Positions 7,839 through 16,919 are shown, numbered from the stretch's first letter. The stretch: 64,000 nt of DNA from Kitasatospora sp. NA04385 (GCF_013364235.1 NZ_CP054919.1:1404145-1468144), one strand, 5' to 3'. Numbers and translations are program-made. The notes: generated from the sequence alone by a model not told the origin.

Positions 7839-10800
7839 TCAGGCCTTCTCGGTGACTCCGGCGGAGTCGAAGGTGGCTACATCGTGCATCGCCCGGGCCG
7901 CGCTCTGCACCAGCGGGAGGGCCAGCAGGGCACCGGTGCCCTCGCCGAGCCGCAGGTCGAGGTCGATCAGCGGGCGCAGGCCGAGCTTGGCCAGCGCGGT
8001 CTGGTGGCCGGGCTCGGCGGAGCGGTGGCCCGCGATGCAGGCCGCCAGCACCTCGGGGGCGATCGCCTTGGCGACCAGGGCGGCCGAACCGGCGATCACG
8101 CCGTCCAGGATCACCGGGACGCGCAGCGAGGCCGCGCCGAGCAGGAAGCCGGCGATCGCCGCGTGCTCCAGGCCGCCGACGGCCGACAGCACGCCGATCG
8201 GGTCGGCCGGGTCCGGCTTGTGCAGGTCGAGGGCCTGCCGGACGACCTCGACCTTGCGGGCGTGGGTCTCGTCGTCGATGCCGGTGCCGCGGCCGGTGAC
8301 CTCGGCCGGGTCGGTCTCGGTGAACACCGAGATCAGCGCGGCGGAGGCGGTGGTGTTGGCGATGCCCATGTCGCCGGTGATCAGCACCTTGTTGCCGGCC
8401 GCGACCAGGTCCCGGGCGGTCTCGATGCCGACCTCGATCGCGCGCAGCGCCTCGTCCCGGCTCATCGCCGGGCCCTGCGTCATGTCGTCGGTGCCGGGCT
8501 TGACCTTGCGCGGCAGCAGGCCGGTGGTGCGGCCCTGCTGGATCGCGTCCGGCAGTTCGGCGGCCACGCCGACGTCGACCACGCACACCTCGGTGCCGAC
8601 CTGCGCGGCGAACGCGTTGACCACCGCGCCGCCGGCCAGGAAGTTGCCGACCATCTGGGCGGTGACCTCCTGCGGCCACGGGGTGACGCCCTGGGCGTGC
8701 ACGCCGTGGTCACCGGCGAAGATCGCCACGCAGCCGGGCTCCGGGATCGGCGGCGGGCACTGCCGGGCCAGGCCGGACAGCTGGGCCGCGATCACCTCCA
8801 GCACGCCGAGCGAGCCGGCCGGCTTGGTCATCCGCTTCTGCCGGTCCCACGCCTCGCCGAGCGCCTTGGCGTCCAGCGGGCGGATGCCGCGCAGGGTGTC
8901 GGACAGCAGGTCGTGCGGCTCCTCGCCGGGCAGCGCGCGGTTGCCGTACTGCTCCTCGTGCACCACCCAGGACAGCGGGCGCTTCTTCGCCCAGCCCTGC
9001 TGCTGCAGCTCCGGCTCGTCCGGGAACGCGTCCACGTAGCCGACGCACAGGTAGGCGACGACCTCCAGGTGCTCGGGCAGGCCGAGTTCGCGGACCAGCT
9101 CCTCCTCGTCGAAGAAGCTCACCCAGCCGACGCCCAGGCCCTCGGCGCGGGCCGCCAGCCACAGGTTCTCCACCGCGAGCGCGGCCGAGTACGGGGCCAT
9201 CTGCGGCTGGGTGTGCCGACCCAGGGTGTGCCGGCCGCCGCGGGTGCGGTCGGCGGTCACCACGATGTTGACCGGCGTCTCCAGGATCGCCTCGATCTTG
9301 ATTTCCTTGAACTGCTTGGCCCGGCCCTTGGGCAGCGAGTCCGCGTACGCCTCGCGCTGGCGCTCGGCCAGTTCGTGCATCTTCCGGCGGGTCTTCGCGG
9401 AGCGGATCACCACGAAGTCCCACGGCTGCGAGTAGCCGACGCTCGGCGCGGTGTGCGCCGCTTCCAGCACCCGGATCAGCACCTCGTGCGGGATCGCGTC
9501 CGGCCGGAAGCCGTTGCGGACGTCGCGGCGCTCGCGGATCACCTGGTGGACGGCCTCCCGGCCGGCCTCGTCGTAGCCGGGCGCGGCGGGCGGGCGCTCC
9601 TCCTCGGCGACGGGCTCGGCGGCGGGGTCGTCGGCCTCGACGGCGGGCTCGGTCTCGGCGGCGGCCACCGGGGCTTCGGCGGCGGGGGCGGCCTCGGGCT
9701 GGGGCTCGACGGCGGGCTCGGGCTCGGCTTCGGCCTCGAGGGCTTCGGTCTCGGTGGCTTCGGCCGCGGTCTCGGCGGCCGCCGGGGCCTCGGCGGGCTC
9801 GACGGCGACGGCCTCGGGCTGCTCGGTCGCCTCCGGCTCCGGCTCCGGCTCCGGCTTCGACTCGGTGACCGGCTCGGCCACGGCCTCGACCTCGACGGCC
9901 GGGGTCTCCTCCGCGGGCTCGGCGGCCGGAGCCTCGGCGGGCTCGACGGCGACCGCTTCGGGCTGGACCTGAGCGGCCTCGGCCTCGGGCTGAACGGCCT
10001 CCGCCTCGGCGGGCGCGGCCTGCTCGACCACCGGCACCTCGACGGCCGCCGGGGCCTCGACGGCAGCCTCGGGGTTCTCCGCAGCGGGCTCCAGCAGCGG
10101 CAGGCCGGCGGGGGCGGCCAGGAAGGCGGAGATGCGCCGGTGCGCGCCCCGGCCGGACGGCTTGGCGGCCTGCGCGGGGATCGGCTCCGCGGCGGCCTCG
10201 CCGCTCACCGTCTCCGCGTCCACGGCCTCGGGCTGGACCTGAGCGGCCTCGGCCTCGGGCTGAACGGCCTCCGCCTCGGCGGGCGCGGCCTGCTCGGCCA
10301 CCGGCACCTCGACGGCAGCCGGGGCCTCGACGGCCGCCGGCACCTCGACGGCGACGGCCTCGACCACCGGAGCGGCGGCCTGCTGCGCGACCGGCTCGGC
10401 GGGCCCGGCCGGCTCGACGAACACCGGGGCCAGGTTCGCGGCGGGCACGGCGACCGGTTCGGCCACGGCGGCGGCCACGGCCTCGGCCACGATCGCCGGA
10501 GCCGCCACGGCCTCCGCCACCGGCTCCACCACGGGCGCGGCGACCGGCTCGACGACCGGTTCGACGACGGGCTCCGCCGCCACCGCCTCGGCGACGGCCG
10601 CGGCCGCGGCGGCCTCGACCACCTGCGGCTGCACCGGCGCGGGCACCTGGACGACCGGGGTCTGCACCGCGACCGGCGCCGGCACCTGCTGCGCCGGGGC
10701 CTGGAGCGGCTGCGCCTGCTGCACCGTCTCGGCGGTCGGCACCGGCACCCCGTACGCGGGCGTGCCGCCGGGGGCGGACGGGCCGCGGTCGGCGAGGGAG

Positions 10801-11414
10801 CGGACGGGGACGTGACCGGTCATCAGGGACGGGTCGGGGATCGGCGGTCCGGCGTGCAGCGGGCGGCGCGGCTGGGCCGGTACGGGCTGCTGGACGGCGG
10901 CGGGGGCGGGCTGCGCCTGCGAGGCACCGAGGTGCAGGGTGCCGCCGACCTCCGCGCCGTCGGCGGGCGCGCCCGGCGCGGCCTCGACCGGAACGGCCTC
11001 CACCGGGGCGGCCACCGGGGCGGCCTCGGCCGGAGCGCCTTCCGCCGGGGCGGCCGCGGCGGGCACCAGCGGCACGGGCTCGGCGGGCACGGCGACGGTG
11101 AGGACGGGGGGTGCGAGCGGCGGCCAGGACGGCGCGACGGGCGTGCCGGGCGGCTGTTCACCGGCGACGGCCTCGGTGCCCTGCGCGGCGTCGCCCCAGG
11201 CGGTCTGCGGGCCGGGCATCAGCAGGACGTCGTCCTCCTCCTCGCCGTCGGGCTGGTCGAGGAAGGTGTACGCGGGCCGCTGGTCGCCGTGCCAGGGCCC
11301 GGCGGGCGCGGCGGGCTGGAGGGGCGCGCCGAGGTGGGGCTCCGGGACGGGTCCGCCGGGCCCGGGTTCGGGCGCGAGGGGACCGGCACTGGGGGCGTGG
11401 CCGCCGTCGGTCAT
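7839..11414 (-). CDS. cobT: Low-complexity head fused to BluB and CobT: DMB synthase / nicotinate-nucleotide-DMB phosphoribosyltransferase
   Basis: A 1191-residue protein in three parts. Residues 1 to about 600 are low-complexity, rich in Ala, Pro, Glu and Val, probably disordered. Residues about 610-830 are BluB (HEVLIRVLEAAHTAPSVGYS, then VVTADRTRGGRHTLGRHTQP), a flavin-destroying nitroreductase-fold enzyme that makes 5,6-dimethylbenzimidazole (DMB) from FMNH2. Residues about 836-1191 are CobT, with FAGDHGVHAQGVTPWP and the catalytic-Glu motif DLRLGEGTGA, which joins DMB to nicotinate mononucleotide to give alpha-ribazole phosphate. One chain thus makes and activates the lower ligand of B12. 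ATG 11414 follows GGAAGGAG. BluB-CobT fusions are known in actinomycetes from memory; the long head with an internal 108-bp duplication is unusual. No cobalamin riboswitch was found upstream. Confidence 0.92.
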   Translation of the reverse strand: MTDGGHAPSAGPLAPEPGPGGPVPEPHLGAPLQPAAPAGPWHGDQRPAYTFLDQPDGEEEDDVLLMPGPQTAWGDAAQGTEAVAGEQPPGTPVAPSWPPLAPPVLTVAVPAEPVPLVPAAAAPAEGAPAEAAPVAAPVEAVPVEAAPGAPADGAEVGGTLHLGASQAQPAPAAVQQPVPAQPRRPLHAGPPIPDPSLMTGHVPVRSLADRGPSAPGGTPAYGVPVPTAETVQQAQPLQAPAQQVPAPVAVQTPVVQVPAPVQPQVVEAAAAAAVAEAVAAEPVVEPVVEPVAAPVVEPVAEAVAAPAIVAEAVAAAVAEPVAVPAANLAPVFVEPAGPAEPVAQQAAAPVVEAVAVEVPAAVEAPAAVEVPVAEQAAPAEAEAVQPEAEAAQVQPEAVDAETVSGEAAAEPIPAQAAKPSGRGAHRRISAFLAAPAGLPLLEPAAENPEAAVEAPAAVEVPVVEQAAPAEAEAVQPEAEAAQVQPEAVAVEPAEAPAAEPAEETPAVEVEAVAEPVTESKPEPEPEPEATEQPEAVAVEPAEAPAAAETAAEATETEALEAEAEPEPAVEPQPEAAPAAEAPVAAAETEPAVEADDPAAEPVAEEERPPAAPGYDEAGREAVHQVIRERRDVRNGFRPDAIPHEVLIRVLEAAHTAPSVGYSQPWDFVVIRSAKTRRKMHELAERQREAYADSLPKGRAKQFKEIKIEAILETPVNIVVTADRTRGGRHTLGRHTQPQMAPYSAALAVENLWLAARAEGLGVGWVSFFDEEELVRELGLPEHLEVVAYLCVGYVDAFPDEPELQQQGWAKKRPLSWVVHEEQYGNRALPGEEPHDLLSDTLRGIRPLDAKALGEAWDRQKRMTKPAGSLGVLEVIAAQLSGLARQCPPPIPEPGCVAIFAGDHGVHAQGVTPWPQEVTAQMVGNFLAGGAVVNAFAAQVGTEVCVVDVGVAAELPDAIQQGRTTGLLPRKVKPGTDDMTQGPAMSRDEALRAIEVGIETARDLVAAGNKVLITGDMGIANTTASAALISVFTETDPAEVTGRGTGIDDETHARKVEVVRQALDLHKPDPADPIGVLSAVGGLEHAAIAGFLLGAASLRVPVILDGVIAGSAALVAKAIAPEVLAACIAGHRSAEPGHQTALAKLGLRPLIDLDLRLGEGTGALLALPLVQSAARAMHDVATFDSAGVTEKA
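9961..10068. repeat. Copy 1 of a 108-bp near-identical duplication inside cobT
   Basis: This stretch begins GGCTGGACCTGAGCGGCCTC and matches 10231-10338, exactly 270 bases away, with only a few mismatches. It encodes part of the Ala/Glu/Gln-rich head, including QPEAEAAQVQPEA. It points to recent expansion of the low-complexity region by in-frame duplication. Confidence 0.8.
10231..10338. repeat. Copy 2 of the 108-bp duplication inside cobT
   Basis: Partner of 9961-10068. The reading frame is kept because the offset is 270 bases (90 codons). The two copies differ at a few positions only, for example in the codon after the CTGCTCG stretch. Confidence 0.8.
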
Positions 11415-11842
11415 GTCAATGCTCCTTCCAGGCCGCTTGCGCGTCCTCGGCGAGGTCCCCGAAGGCCCCGCCCACTTCGCCGGAACGGAACCGCACCGAC
11501 CCGTCCCTTACTCCATCGGCCGTCACCCGCACGGGTGGCGTGCCATCAGAAACAACGACGGCCCCGGGCAACCGGCACGACGGCGCGGCCGCTCCGGACC
11601 CTCACGGCATTCTTCCGGGCGGGTGCGCACCACGTCGAATGCCCGCGAAGCGGGCCGTTCGGGTTGCAACGCGTCAAATGGGTGGCAACCGTGCCGGATC
11701 GGACACGGTGCTGCATCGACGGGATGGTCCCCCGGGGAAACCCTACCGGCCGCGGCCGGGCCGATCTCGAAACCGTGTCCGGATGCGACGGGGATCACCG
11801 TACCGCCCGGGTCGGACGGTCCGGCGGGGTCGCAAACGGAGA
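11415..11842 (-). promoter_or_regulatory. 428-base leader and spacer upstream of bluB-cobT
   Basis: No protein gene is supported here. The stretch is less GC-biased than its surroundings and should hold the cobT promoter and a 5' leader, plus the 3' end of the cobL transcript. A short hairpin GCCCGC-GAA-GCGGGC sits at 11641-11655, flanked by CGAA/TTCG that can extend the stem. A search by eye for the B12-box and adenosylcobalamin riboswitch core found nothing convincing. Confidence 0.4.
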
Positions 11843-13081
11843 TCAGTCGTACGGTTCTCCCCAGATCAGCAGGGTGTAGTCGCCCCGTCCGAAGGAGGGG
11901 CCGGCGCCCCCGTCGGCCTCGGCGCGCAGGGGTGCGGACTGGAGCAGCAGGCCGTCGGTGCGGTAGCCGGCGCCGTCCAGGATGCGGCGGGTCTCGGTGG
12001 CTTCGGCGAGGCTGCCGGCGACGGCGACGACGCGTTCGGGTTTGCGGGCGGCGACGGCGCGGACCATGGCGGGGCCGCCCTGTTCGACGGCGACGGCGTC
12101 GGGTTCGGGGAGGGCGCCGAGGACCTCGGGGCCGGAGCCCGCGGCGGTCTCGACCTCGACGCCGCACCGGCGGGCGTTGGCCGAGATCCGGGCGCAGTCG
12201 GCGGGTTCGGCCTCGACGGCGACCACGGCGGCACCGAACCGGGCGGCTTCGACGGCGAGCGCGCCGTCCCCGGCGCCGACGGTCCACAGCAGGTCGCCGG
12301 GGGCGGGCGCGAGCCGGGCCAGGGCCAGCGCGCGGACGTGCGGCGGGAGTGCGCGGGGGCGCCTGCCCTCGGCGTCCGCTCCGGCGTACGCCCGGCCGGG
12401 GAGCGCCCAGCCGCGCTGGGCGCCGGGGTGGTCGAGCGGTTTGCCGGCCAGCCAGCCGGAGGCGGCCTCGGCGGGCGGGACGTTGCCGATGACCAGGACG
12501 ATCGAGGGGTCGCGCCAGTCGTGGTCGGGCACGCGCTCGGAGGTGAGGACGGTGACGTCCTCGTCGGGGGTGCCGAGCCCCTCGCAGACCACGAAGGTGC
12601 GGGGGACGCCGCGGAGCATCAGGGCGAGTTCGCTGGGCCCGGCGCCGCCGGTGGTGAGGACCGCGACCTTGGGGTGGGCCCGGCAGACGTTGGCGGCGCG
12701 GCGCAGGCGGCCGCCGTGGGCGGAGACCACCTGGGCGTCCTCCCAGGCCATGCCGGCCCGGGCGAAGGCGGTGGCCACCGAGGAGACGGCGGGCAGGACT
12801 TCGAGTTCGAGGCCGTACTCGGGGCGGCGCAGGGTGCGCACGACGCCGAAGAAGCCGGGGTCGCCCTCGGCGACGACGACGGCGGCGCCGCGGTGGTCGG
12901 CGATCTTCCGGGCGGCGGCCCGCAGGTCGGCGAGGCCGATGCGTTCGGCGCGGTCGGGAACGGGGAGCGCGGCGAGTTGGTAGGCCGCTCCGGCGACCAG
13001 GGTGGCTCCGGCGAGCGCGCCGACGGCGGCCTGGGTCAGAGGGGTGCCGTCCCACCCGATGACCGTGATCCGGTCAGCCAT
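11843..13081 (-). CDS. cobL: Precorrin-6Y C5,15-methyltransferase (decarboxylating), CbiE-CbiT fusion
   Basis: A 412-residue fusion. Residues 1 to about 200 are the CbiE tetrapyrrole methylase domain (MADRITVIGWDGTPLTQAAV, with VVVAEGDPGFFGV). Residues about 230-412 are the CbiT class I methyltransferase domain, with WTVGAGDGALAVEAA as the SAM-binding loop. It methylates C5 and C15 of precorrin-6B and removes the C12 acetate carboxyl, yielding precorrin-8 on the aerobic B12 route. The length fits CobL. It is upstream of, and in the same direction as, bluB-cobT and the cobA-like gene, although a 428-base gap separates it from them. Confidence 0.92.
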   Translation of the reverse strand: MADRITVIGWDGTPLTQAAVGALAGATLVAGAAYQLAALPVPDRAERIGLADLRAAARKIADHRGAAVVVAEGDPGFFGVVRTLRRPEYGLELEVLPAVSSVATAFARAGMAWEDAQVVSAHGGRLRRAANVCRAHPKVAVLTTGGAGPSELALMLRGVPRTFVVCEGLGTPDEDVTVLTSERVPDHDWRDPSIVLVIGNVPPAEAASGWLAGKPLDHPGAQRGWALPGRAYAGADAEGRRPRALPPHVRALALARLAPAPGDLLWTVGAGDGALAVEAARFGAAVVAVEAEPADCARISANARRCGVEVETAAGSGPEVLGALPEPDAVAVEQGGPAMVRAVAARKPERVVAVAGSLAEATETRRILDGAGYRTDGLLLQSAPLRAEADGGAGPSFGRGDYTLLIWGEPYD

Positions 13082-13281
13082 CTGCGGCTGTTCTCCCTAC
13101 GCCGTCGTTCCGCCCCTGGTGGGGTGCGTCGTGGACGCTCCCTGGGCAGAGGCTACCGCCTGGCCGGGGTGGTGCGGGCCCGTGGCGCGCGCCGGGGGCG
13201 TGAACAACCGGGGCACGGCCGGGGCGCGGCGGGGGCGCGGCGGGGGCGCGGCCGGGAAAAGGTGCGGTGGCGGGCCCGGGC

Positions 13282-13908
13282 TCAGCGCGGCAGGGCGTGG
13301 TAGCGGTCGTCGGGGTGGACGGGTTCGGGCGGGTCGAGGTCCTCGGGGAGCAGGCTCCACACGATCAGGTCGGTGTGCTCCTCGGGGCCCGGCCCCCACT
13401 CGCCGCCGCGGACTATGCCGGCGTTGCGCAGCACGCCCTCGCTGATCGCACCGGTCTTCTGGGCGACCTGCTGGGCGGCGGTGTTGCCGGCGGCGGTGCG
13501 CAGTTCGAGGCGCTGGAAGCCGCGGTCCTCGAACAGCCACTGGGCGGTGCCGAGGACGGCCTCGGGCGCGTAGCCCTCGCCGCGGGCCCAGGGGGCGGTG
13601 ACGAAGCGGACCTCGGTGGCGCGCAGGTGCCAGTCGGTGCGGTCGAGTTCGAGCAGGCCGACCAGCCGCTGGGTGAGGTGCTCGGTGACGGCGAAAACGA
13701 TTCCGCGCCCCCGGGCGCGCCGTTCGGGGGCGTGCCGGGCGATCAGCTCGTGGGCGTCGTCCTGGCGGTAGGGGCGGGGGTGGCCGGTCCAGGTCTGGAC
13801 GAGTTCGTCGCCGAGCATGGCGGCCAGCCCGGGGGCGTCCTGCTCCTCAAGGGCGCGCAGCAGCAGCCGTTCGGTGCTGATGGCTGTCTCGGGGAAGTTC
13901 GCAACCAT
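13282..13908 (-). CDS. GNAT family N-acetyltransferase (RimJ/RimL type)
   Basis: A 208-residue protein opening TAISTERLLLRALEEQDAPG, the standard N-terminal strand of RimJ/RimL-like acetyltransferases. It continues with EVRFVTAPWARGEGYAPEA (a degenerate acetyl-CoA loop) and GFQRLELRTAAGNTAAQQVA, the usual motif B. It is predicted to move an acetyl group from acetyl-CoA to an amine; the substrate is unknown. ATG 13908 has AGGAGA six bases upstream. It is cytoplasmic and transcribed towards cobL, 200 bases away, but probably functionally unrelated. Confidence 0.82.
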   Translation of the reverse strand: MVANFPETAISTERLLLRALEEQDAPGLAAMLGDELVQTWTGHPRPYRQDDAHELIARHAPERRARGRGIVFAVTEHLTQRLVGLLELDRTDWHLRATEVRFVTAPWARGEGYAPEAVLGTAQWLFEDRGFQRLELRTAAGNTAAQQVAQKTGAISEGVLRNAGIVRGGEWGPGPEEHTDLIVWSLLPEDLDPPEPVHPDDRYHALPR

Positions 13909-14003
13909 GCCGTCTCTCCTCGCCGGGTCGTGGACACACCGTACGCCCCGCCCTTCGTCGGGCGTGCCAGCGTACCCGCTCCGCACCTCACGGCTCGTCA
14001 GCA

Positions 14004-14035
14004 CGGTGCCCCCGGCGGGGAGGCCGGGGGCACCG
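14004..14035 (-). terminator. Terminator of the metNIQ operon
   Basis: Perfect 13-bp stem CGGTGCCCCCGGC / GCCGGGGGCACCG with a 6-base loop, 17 bases beyond the metQ stop codon. Confidence 0.8.
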
Positions 14036-14052
14036 AGGGGGCGACGGTCGGG

Positions 14053-14889
14053 TCAGAACGCCGGGATGACGGCGCCCTGGAAGTTGTCGTCGATGTACTT
14101 CTTCACCTCGTCGGAGTGCAGCAGCTCGGCGAGCTTCTGGACCCGCGGGTCGTTCTCGTGGCCCTTCTTGACGGCGAGGATGTTGGCGTAGGGGTTGCCC
14201 TCCGCCTTCTCCAGCACCAGGGCGTCGGTGGACGGCTTGAGGTTGGCGCCCAGGGCGTAGTTGCCGTTGATGACGGCGGCGTCGACGTCGTCGAGGGAGC
14301 GCGGCAGCTGGGCCGCCTCCAGCTCCTTGAACTTGAGGTTCTTCGGGTTGGCGGTGATGTCCTGGACGGTGGCGGTGGTGCCGGCGCCGTCCTTGAGGGT
14401 GATCACGCCGTTGTCGGAGAGCAGCTTGAGCGCCCGGCCCTCGTTGGTGGCGTCGCTGGGGACGGCGACCTGGGCGCCGTCCTTGAGCTCGCCGACGCTC
14501 TTGACCTTCTTGGAGTAGACGCCGAGCGGCTCCAGGTGGACGGTCTCGACCGACACGATGTTCGTGCCGTTCTTCTTGTTGAAGTCGTCCAGGTAGGGCT
14601 GGTGCTGGAAGTAGTTCGCGTCCGCGGAGCCGTCCTGGACCGAGGTGTTGGGGGTCACGTAGTCGCTGACCTCCTTGATGTCCAGCTTGAGGCCGGCCTT
14701 GGCCGCCAGGTTGTCCTGCACGAACTTGAGGATCTGCGCGTGCGGGGTGGGGCTGGCGGCGACCACCAGGGCCTTGTTCGGGTCGGCGGAGGCGCCGGAG
14801 TCGGAGGAGCCCGAGGAGCAGGCCGCGAGGGTGAGCGCGAGGCCGGCGGCGGTGGCGGTGAGGGCGGTGGTCTTCAGGACGTTACGCAC
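14053..14889 (-). CDS. metQ: Methionine ABC transporter substrate-binding lipoprotein
   Basis: A 278-residue lipoprotein of the NlpA/MetQ family. The signal peptide ends in the lipobox LTLAACSS, so the mature protein is anchored outside the membrane by the acylated cysteine. The mature part shows the family pattern: ILKFVQDNLAAKAGLKLDIK, DGSADANYFQHQPYLDDFNK, YSKKVKSVGELKDGAQVAVP, and the region around VDAAVINGNYALGANLKPS. It binds methionine or a relative and delivers it to MetI-MetN. The start is GTG 14889 with AAAGG upstream. It is the last gene of metN-metI-metQ and is followed by a strong terminator. Confidence 0.93.
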   Translation of the reverse strand: MRNVLKTTALTATAAGLALTLAACSSGSSDSGASADPNKALVVAASPTPHAQILKFVQDNLAAKAGLKLDIKEVSDYVTPNTSVQDGSADANYFQHQPYLDDFNKKNGTNIVSVETVHLEPLGVYSKKVKSVGELKDGAQVAVPSDATNEGRALKLLSDNGVITLKDGAGTTATVQDITANPKNLKFKELEAAQLPRSLDDVDAAVINGNYALGANLKPSTDALVLEKAEGNPYANILAVKKGHENDPRVQKLAELLHSDEVKKYIDDNFQGAVIPAF

Positions 14890-14964
14890 GAAAAGTGCCT
14901 TTCTGCGGGATGCGAACGGCCCTGGTGGGGCCGGGGTGCCCGTCCGGTGGTGCGGGACGGGGAG

Positions 14965-15705
14965 TCAGGGGGAGGAGAGCAGGTCTTCCTCGGTGTCGTC
15001 CGGCTTCGCCGTGGCGGAGCGGAAGAAGCCGAGCGGGCTGCGGTAGTCGCCGCGGTGCGAGAGCCGGCGGGCGGCGAAGTCGCCGAGCAGCTGGACCACG
15101 GTGACGATGACGACCAGTTCGGCGACGATGACCCACATGAAGCCGGTCTCGAAGCGCTGGTAGCCGTAGCGGATGGCGAGGTCGCCGAGGCCGCCGCCGC
15201 CGACCGCGCCGGCCATCGCGGAGTAGCCGATCAGGGCGATCACCGTGGTGGTGGCGGAGGCGACCAGCGAGGGCAGCGCCTCGGGCAGCAGGGTCTTGCG
15301 GACGATGGCGCCGGTGCCGGCGCCCATCGACTTGAGCGCCTCGACCAGGCCGCCGTCGACCTCGCGGATCGAGGTCTCCACCAGGCGGGCGAAGAACGGG
15401 ATCGCGCCGATCGCGAGCGGGACGCTGGCGGCCTGCCAGCCGAGCGTGGTGCCCGCGATCGCCCGGGTGAGCGGGATCACCGCGACGATCAGGATGACGA
15501 ACGGGATGGAGCGCCCGACGTTGACGACAGCGCCGAGCACCCGGCTGACCGCCAGGTTCTGCAGCAGGCCGCCCTTGTCGGTGAGCACCAGCAGCAGCCC
15601 GATCGGCAGGCCGATCAGCAGGCTGGCGAGGCCGGAGATGCCGACCATGCCGAAGGTCTCCCAGGTGGCGGGCCACATCAGTTCCTGCATCTGGTCCCAG
15701 GTCAT
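14965..15705 (-). CDS. metI: Methionine ABC transporter permease
   Basis: A 246-residue membrane permease with about five hydrophobic segments. The EAA loop is clear: EALKSMGAGTGAIVRKTLLP, followed by EALPSLVASA and IALIGYSAMAGAVGGGGLGD, which is highly typical of MetI. It forms the channel for methionine uptake with MetN. Its ATG at 15705 overlaps the metN stop in an ATGA, so the two are translationally coupled. The hydrophilic tail of about 25 residues after the last membrane segment is normal for actinobacterial MetI. Confidence 0.94.
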   Translation of the reverse strand: MTWDQMQELMWPATWETFGMVGISGLASLLIGLPIGLLLVLTDKGGLLQNLAVSRVLGAVVNVGRSIPFVILIVAVIPLTRAIAGTTLGWQAASVPLAIGAIPFFARLVETSIREVDGGLVEALKSMGAGTGAIVRKTLLPEALPSLVASATTTVIALIGYSAMAGAVGGGGLGDLAIRYGYQRFETGFMWVIVAELVVIVTVVQLLGDFAARRLSHRGDYRSPLGFFRSATAKPDDTEEDLLSSP

Positions 15706-16727
15706 GCCGCCGCTCCGTTCGACAGGTCGAGGACGTCCACCTGGAGGCCCTGTTGGCGCAGGTAGCCGATCGGCACCACGTTGTCGGTGTGGCTGCCGGG
15801 CAGTTCGACCCGCATCCGGCCGACCAGGCGGCCGGCGATGGTCTCGACGGCCGCGCCGAGGATGTTGATGTCGATCTGGTAGGTGCGGGCCAGCTGGGAG
15901 ACGAACGGCTGGGCGGGCGCGTCGCCCTGGAAGGTGATCTCCAGGACGGTGCGTTCCGGCCCCCCGGTGCCGAAGTCGCCGAGCGGGAAGAGGTCCCGGG
16001 CGATCCGCGAGTGGCCGTCGGCGAGCAGGTCGGTGAGCCGTCCGGTCTCGACGACCTTGCCGCCGCGCATCAGGGCCGCCGAGTCGCAGACCGACTTGAT
16101 GACGTCCATCTCGTGGGTGATCAGCAGGACGGTCAGGCCGAGCCGCTGGTTGAGCTCGCGCAGCAGCTGGAGGATCGAGCGGGTGGTCTCCGGGTCGAGC
16201 GCGCTGGTGGCCTCGTCGGAGAGCAGCACCTTGGGGTCGCCGGCCAGGGCGCGGGCGATGCCGACGCGCTGCTTCTGGCCGCCGGACAGCTGGCCGGGGT
16301 AGCTGCGGGCCTTGTCGGCGAGGCCGACCAGGTCGAGCAGTTCGGCGGCCTTGCGGCGGCGTTCGCGCCGGTCCAGGCCGGTGATCTCCAGCGGCAGTTC
16401 GACGTTCTGCTGGACGGTGCGCGAGGACAGCAGGTTGAAGTGCTGGAACACCATGCCGATCCGGCGGCGGGCTTCGCGCAGCTCGCGTCCGGCCCGCCGC
16501 TCGCTGCCGGACAGCGCGGTCAGTTCCACGCCGTCGACGGTGACGGTGCCGGAGGTGGGCCGCTCCAGCAGGTTGACGCACCGGATCAGGGTGGACTTGC
16601 CGGCGCCGCTGGTGCCGACGACCCCGAACACCTCGCCCTGCCGCACGTGCAGGTCGACGTCGTCCAGCGCCCGGACCTCGCGGCCCTGGGAGCGGTACAC
16701 CTTGGTCAGGCCCTTGGTGGTGATCAC
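15702..16727 (-). CDS. metN: Methionine ABC transporter ATP-binding protein
   Basis: A 341-residue ATPase. Walker A is GTSGAGKSTLIRCVN, the signature LSGGQKQRVGIARALA, Walker B VLLSDEATSALDP and the H-loop LLITHEMD. The C-terminal 80 residues, from TVLEITFQGDAPAQPFVSQL on, are the ACT-like NIL domain that in MetN senses intracellular methionine and shuts the transporter (trans-inhibition). GTG 16727 has GGAAG seven bases ahead. It is the first gene of metNIQ and is preceded by a 190-base leader containing a candidate regulatory peptide and hairpins. Confidence 0.94.
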   Translation of the reverse strand: MITTKGLTKVYRSQGREVRALDDVDLHVRQGEVFGVVGTSGAGKSTLIRCVNLLERPTSGTVTVDGVELTALSGSERRAGRELREARRRIGMVFQHFNLLSSRTVQQNVELPLEITGLDRRERRRKAAELLDLVGLADKARSYPGQLSGGQKQRVGIARALAGDPKVLLSDEATSALDPETTRSILQLLRELNQRLGLTVLLITHEMDVIKSVCDSAALMRGGKVVETGRLTDLLADGHSRIARDLFPLGDFGTGGPERTVLEITFQGDAPAQPFVSQLARTYQIDINILGAAVETIAGRLVGRMRVELPGSHTDNVVPIGYLRQQGLQVDVLDLSNGAAA

Positions 16728-16748
16728 AGCTGCTTCCGTTGTTCGTCA

Positions 16749-16772
16749 GCGGACGGCCGCGGGGGCGTCCGC
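16749..16772 (-). promoter_or_regulatory. Hairpin close to the metN start
   Basis: Stem GCGGACG / CGTCCGC with a 10-base loop, 22 bases upstream of the metN GTG. It could act in attenuation or occlude the ribosome binding site, in combination with the upstream leader peptide. This is inference from position only. Confidence 0.35.
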
Positions 16773-16919
16773 GCCAATGGCGGGATGGGCACGCGGGTGC
16801 CTGGGAAGGTGGGTGCCGACGTCGTTTCGATCATGGCCGCCGGTCGGGCGGGCCGCCCGTGGGCGTGGCCCTAACGAGTCATCGGCGGCGGGGCGTCGGC
16901 GGGCGCCGGGCGGAGGCCC

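Noticed and set aside
11415..11842. Cobalamin riboswitch upstream of bluB-cobT
   Set aside because: The B12-box and the conserved receptor core could not be found by eye on the minus strand.
7740..11879. A very long open frame on the plus strand, antisense to the BluB-CobT gene, rich in Gly, Arg, Leu and Asp
   Set aside because: It mirrors the GC-rich codons of the real gene on the other strand. Its composition is non-protein-like, no domain is recognisable, and the minus strand encodes clear BluB and CobT.
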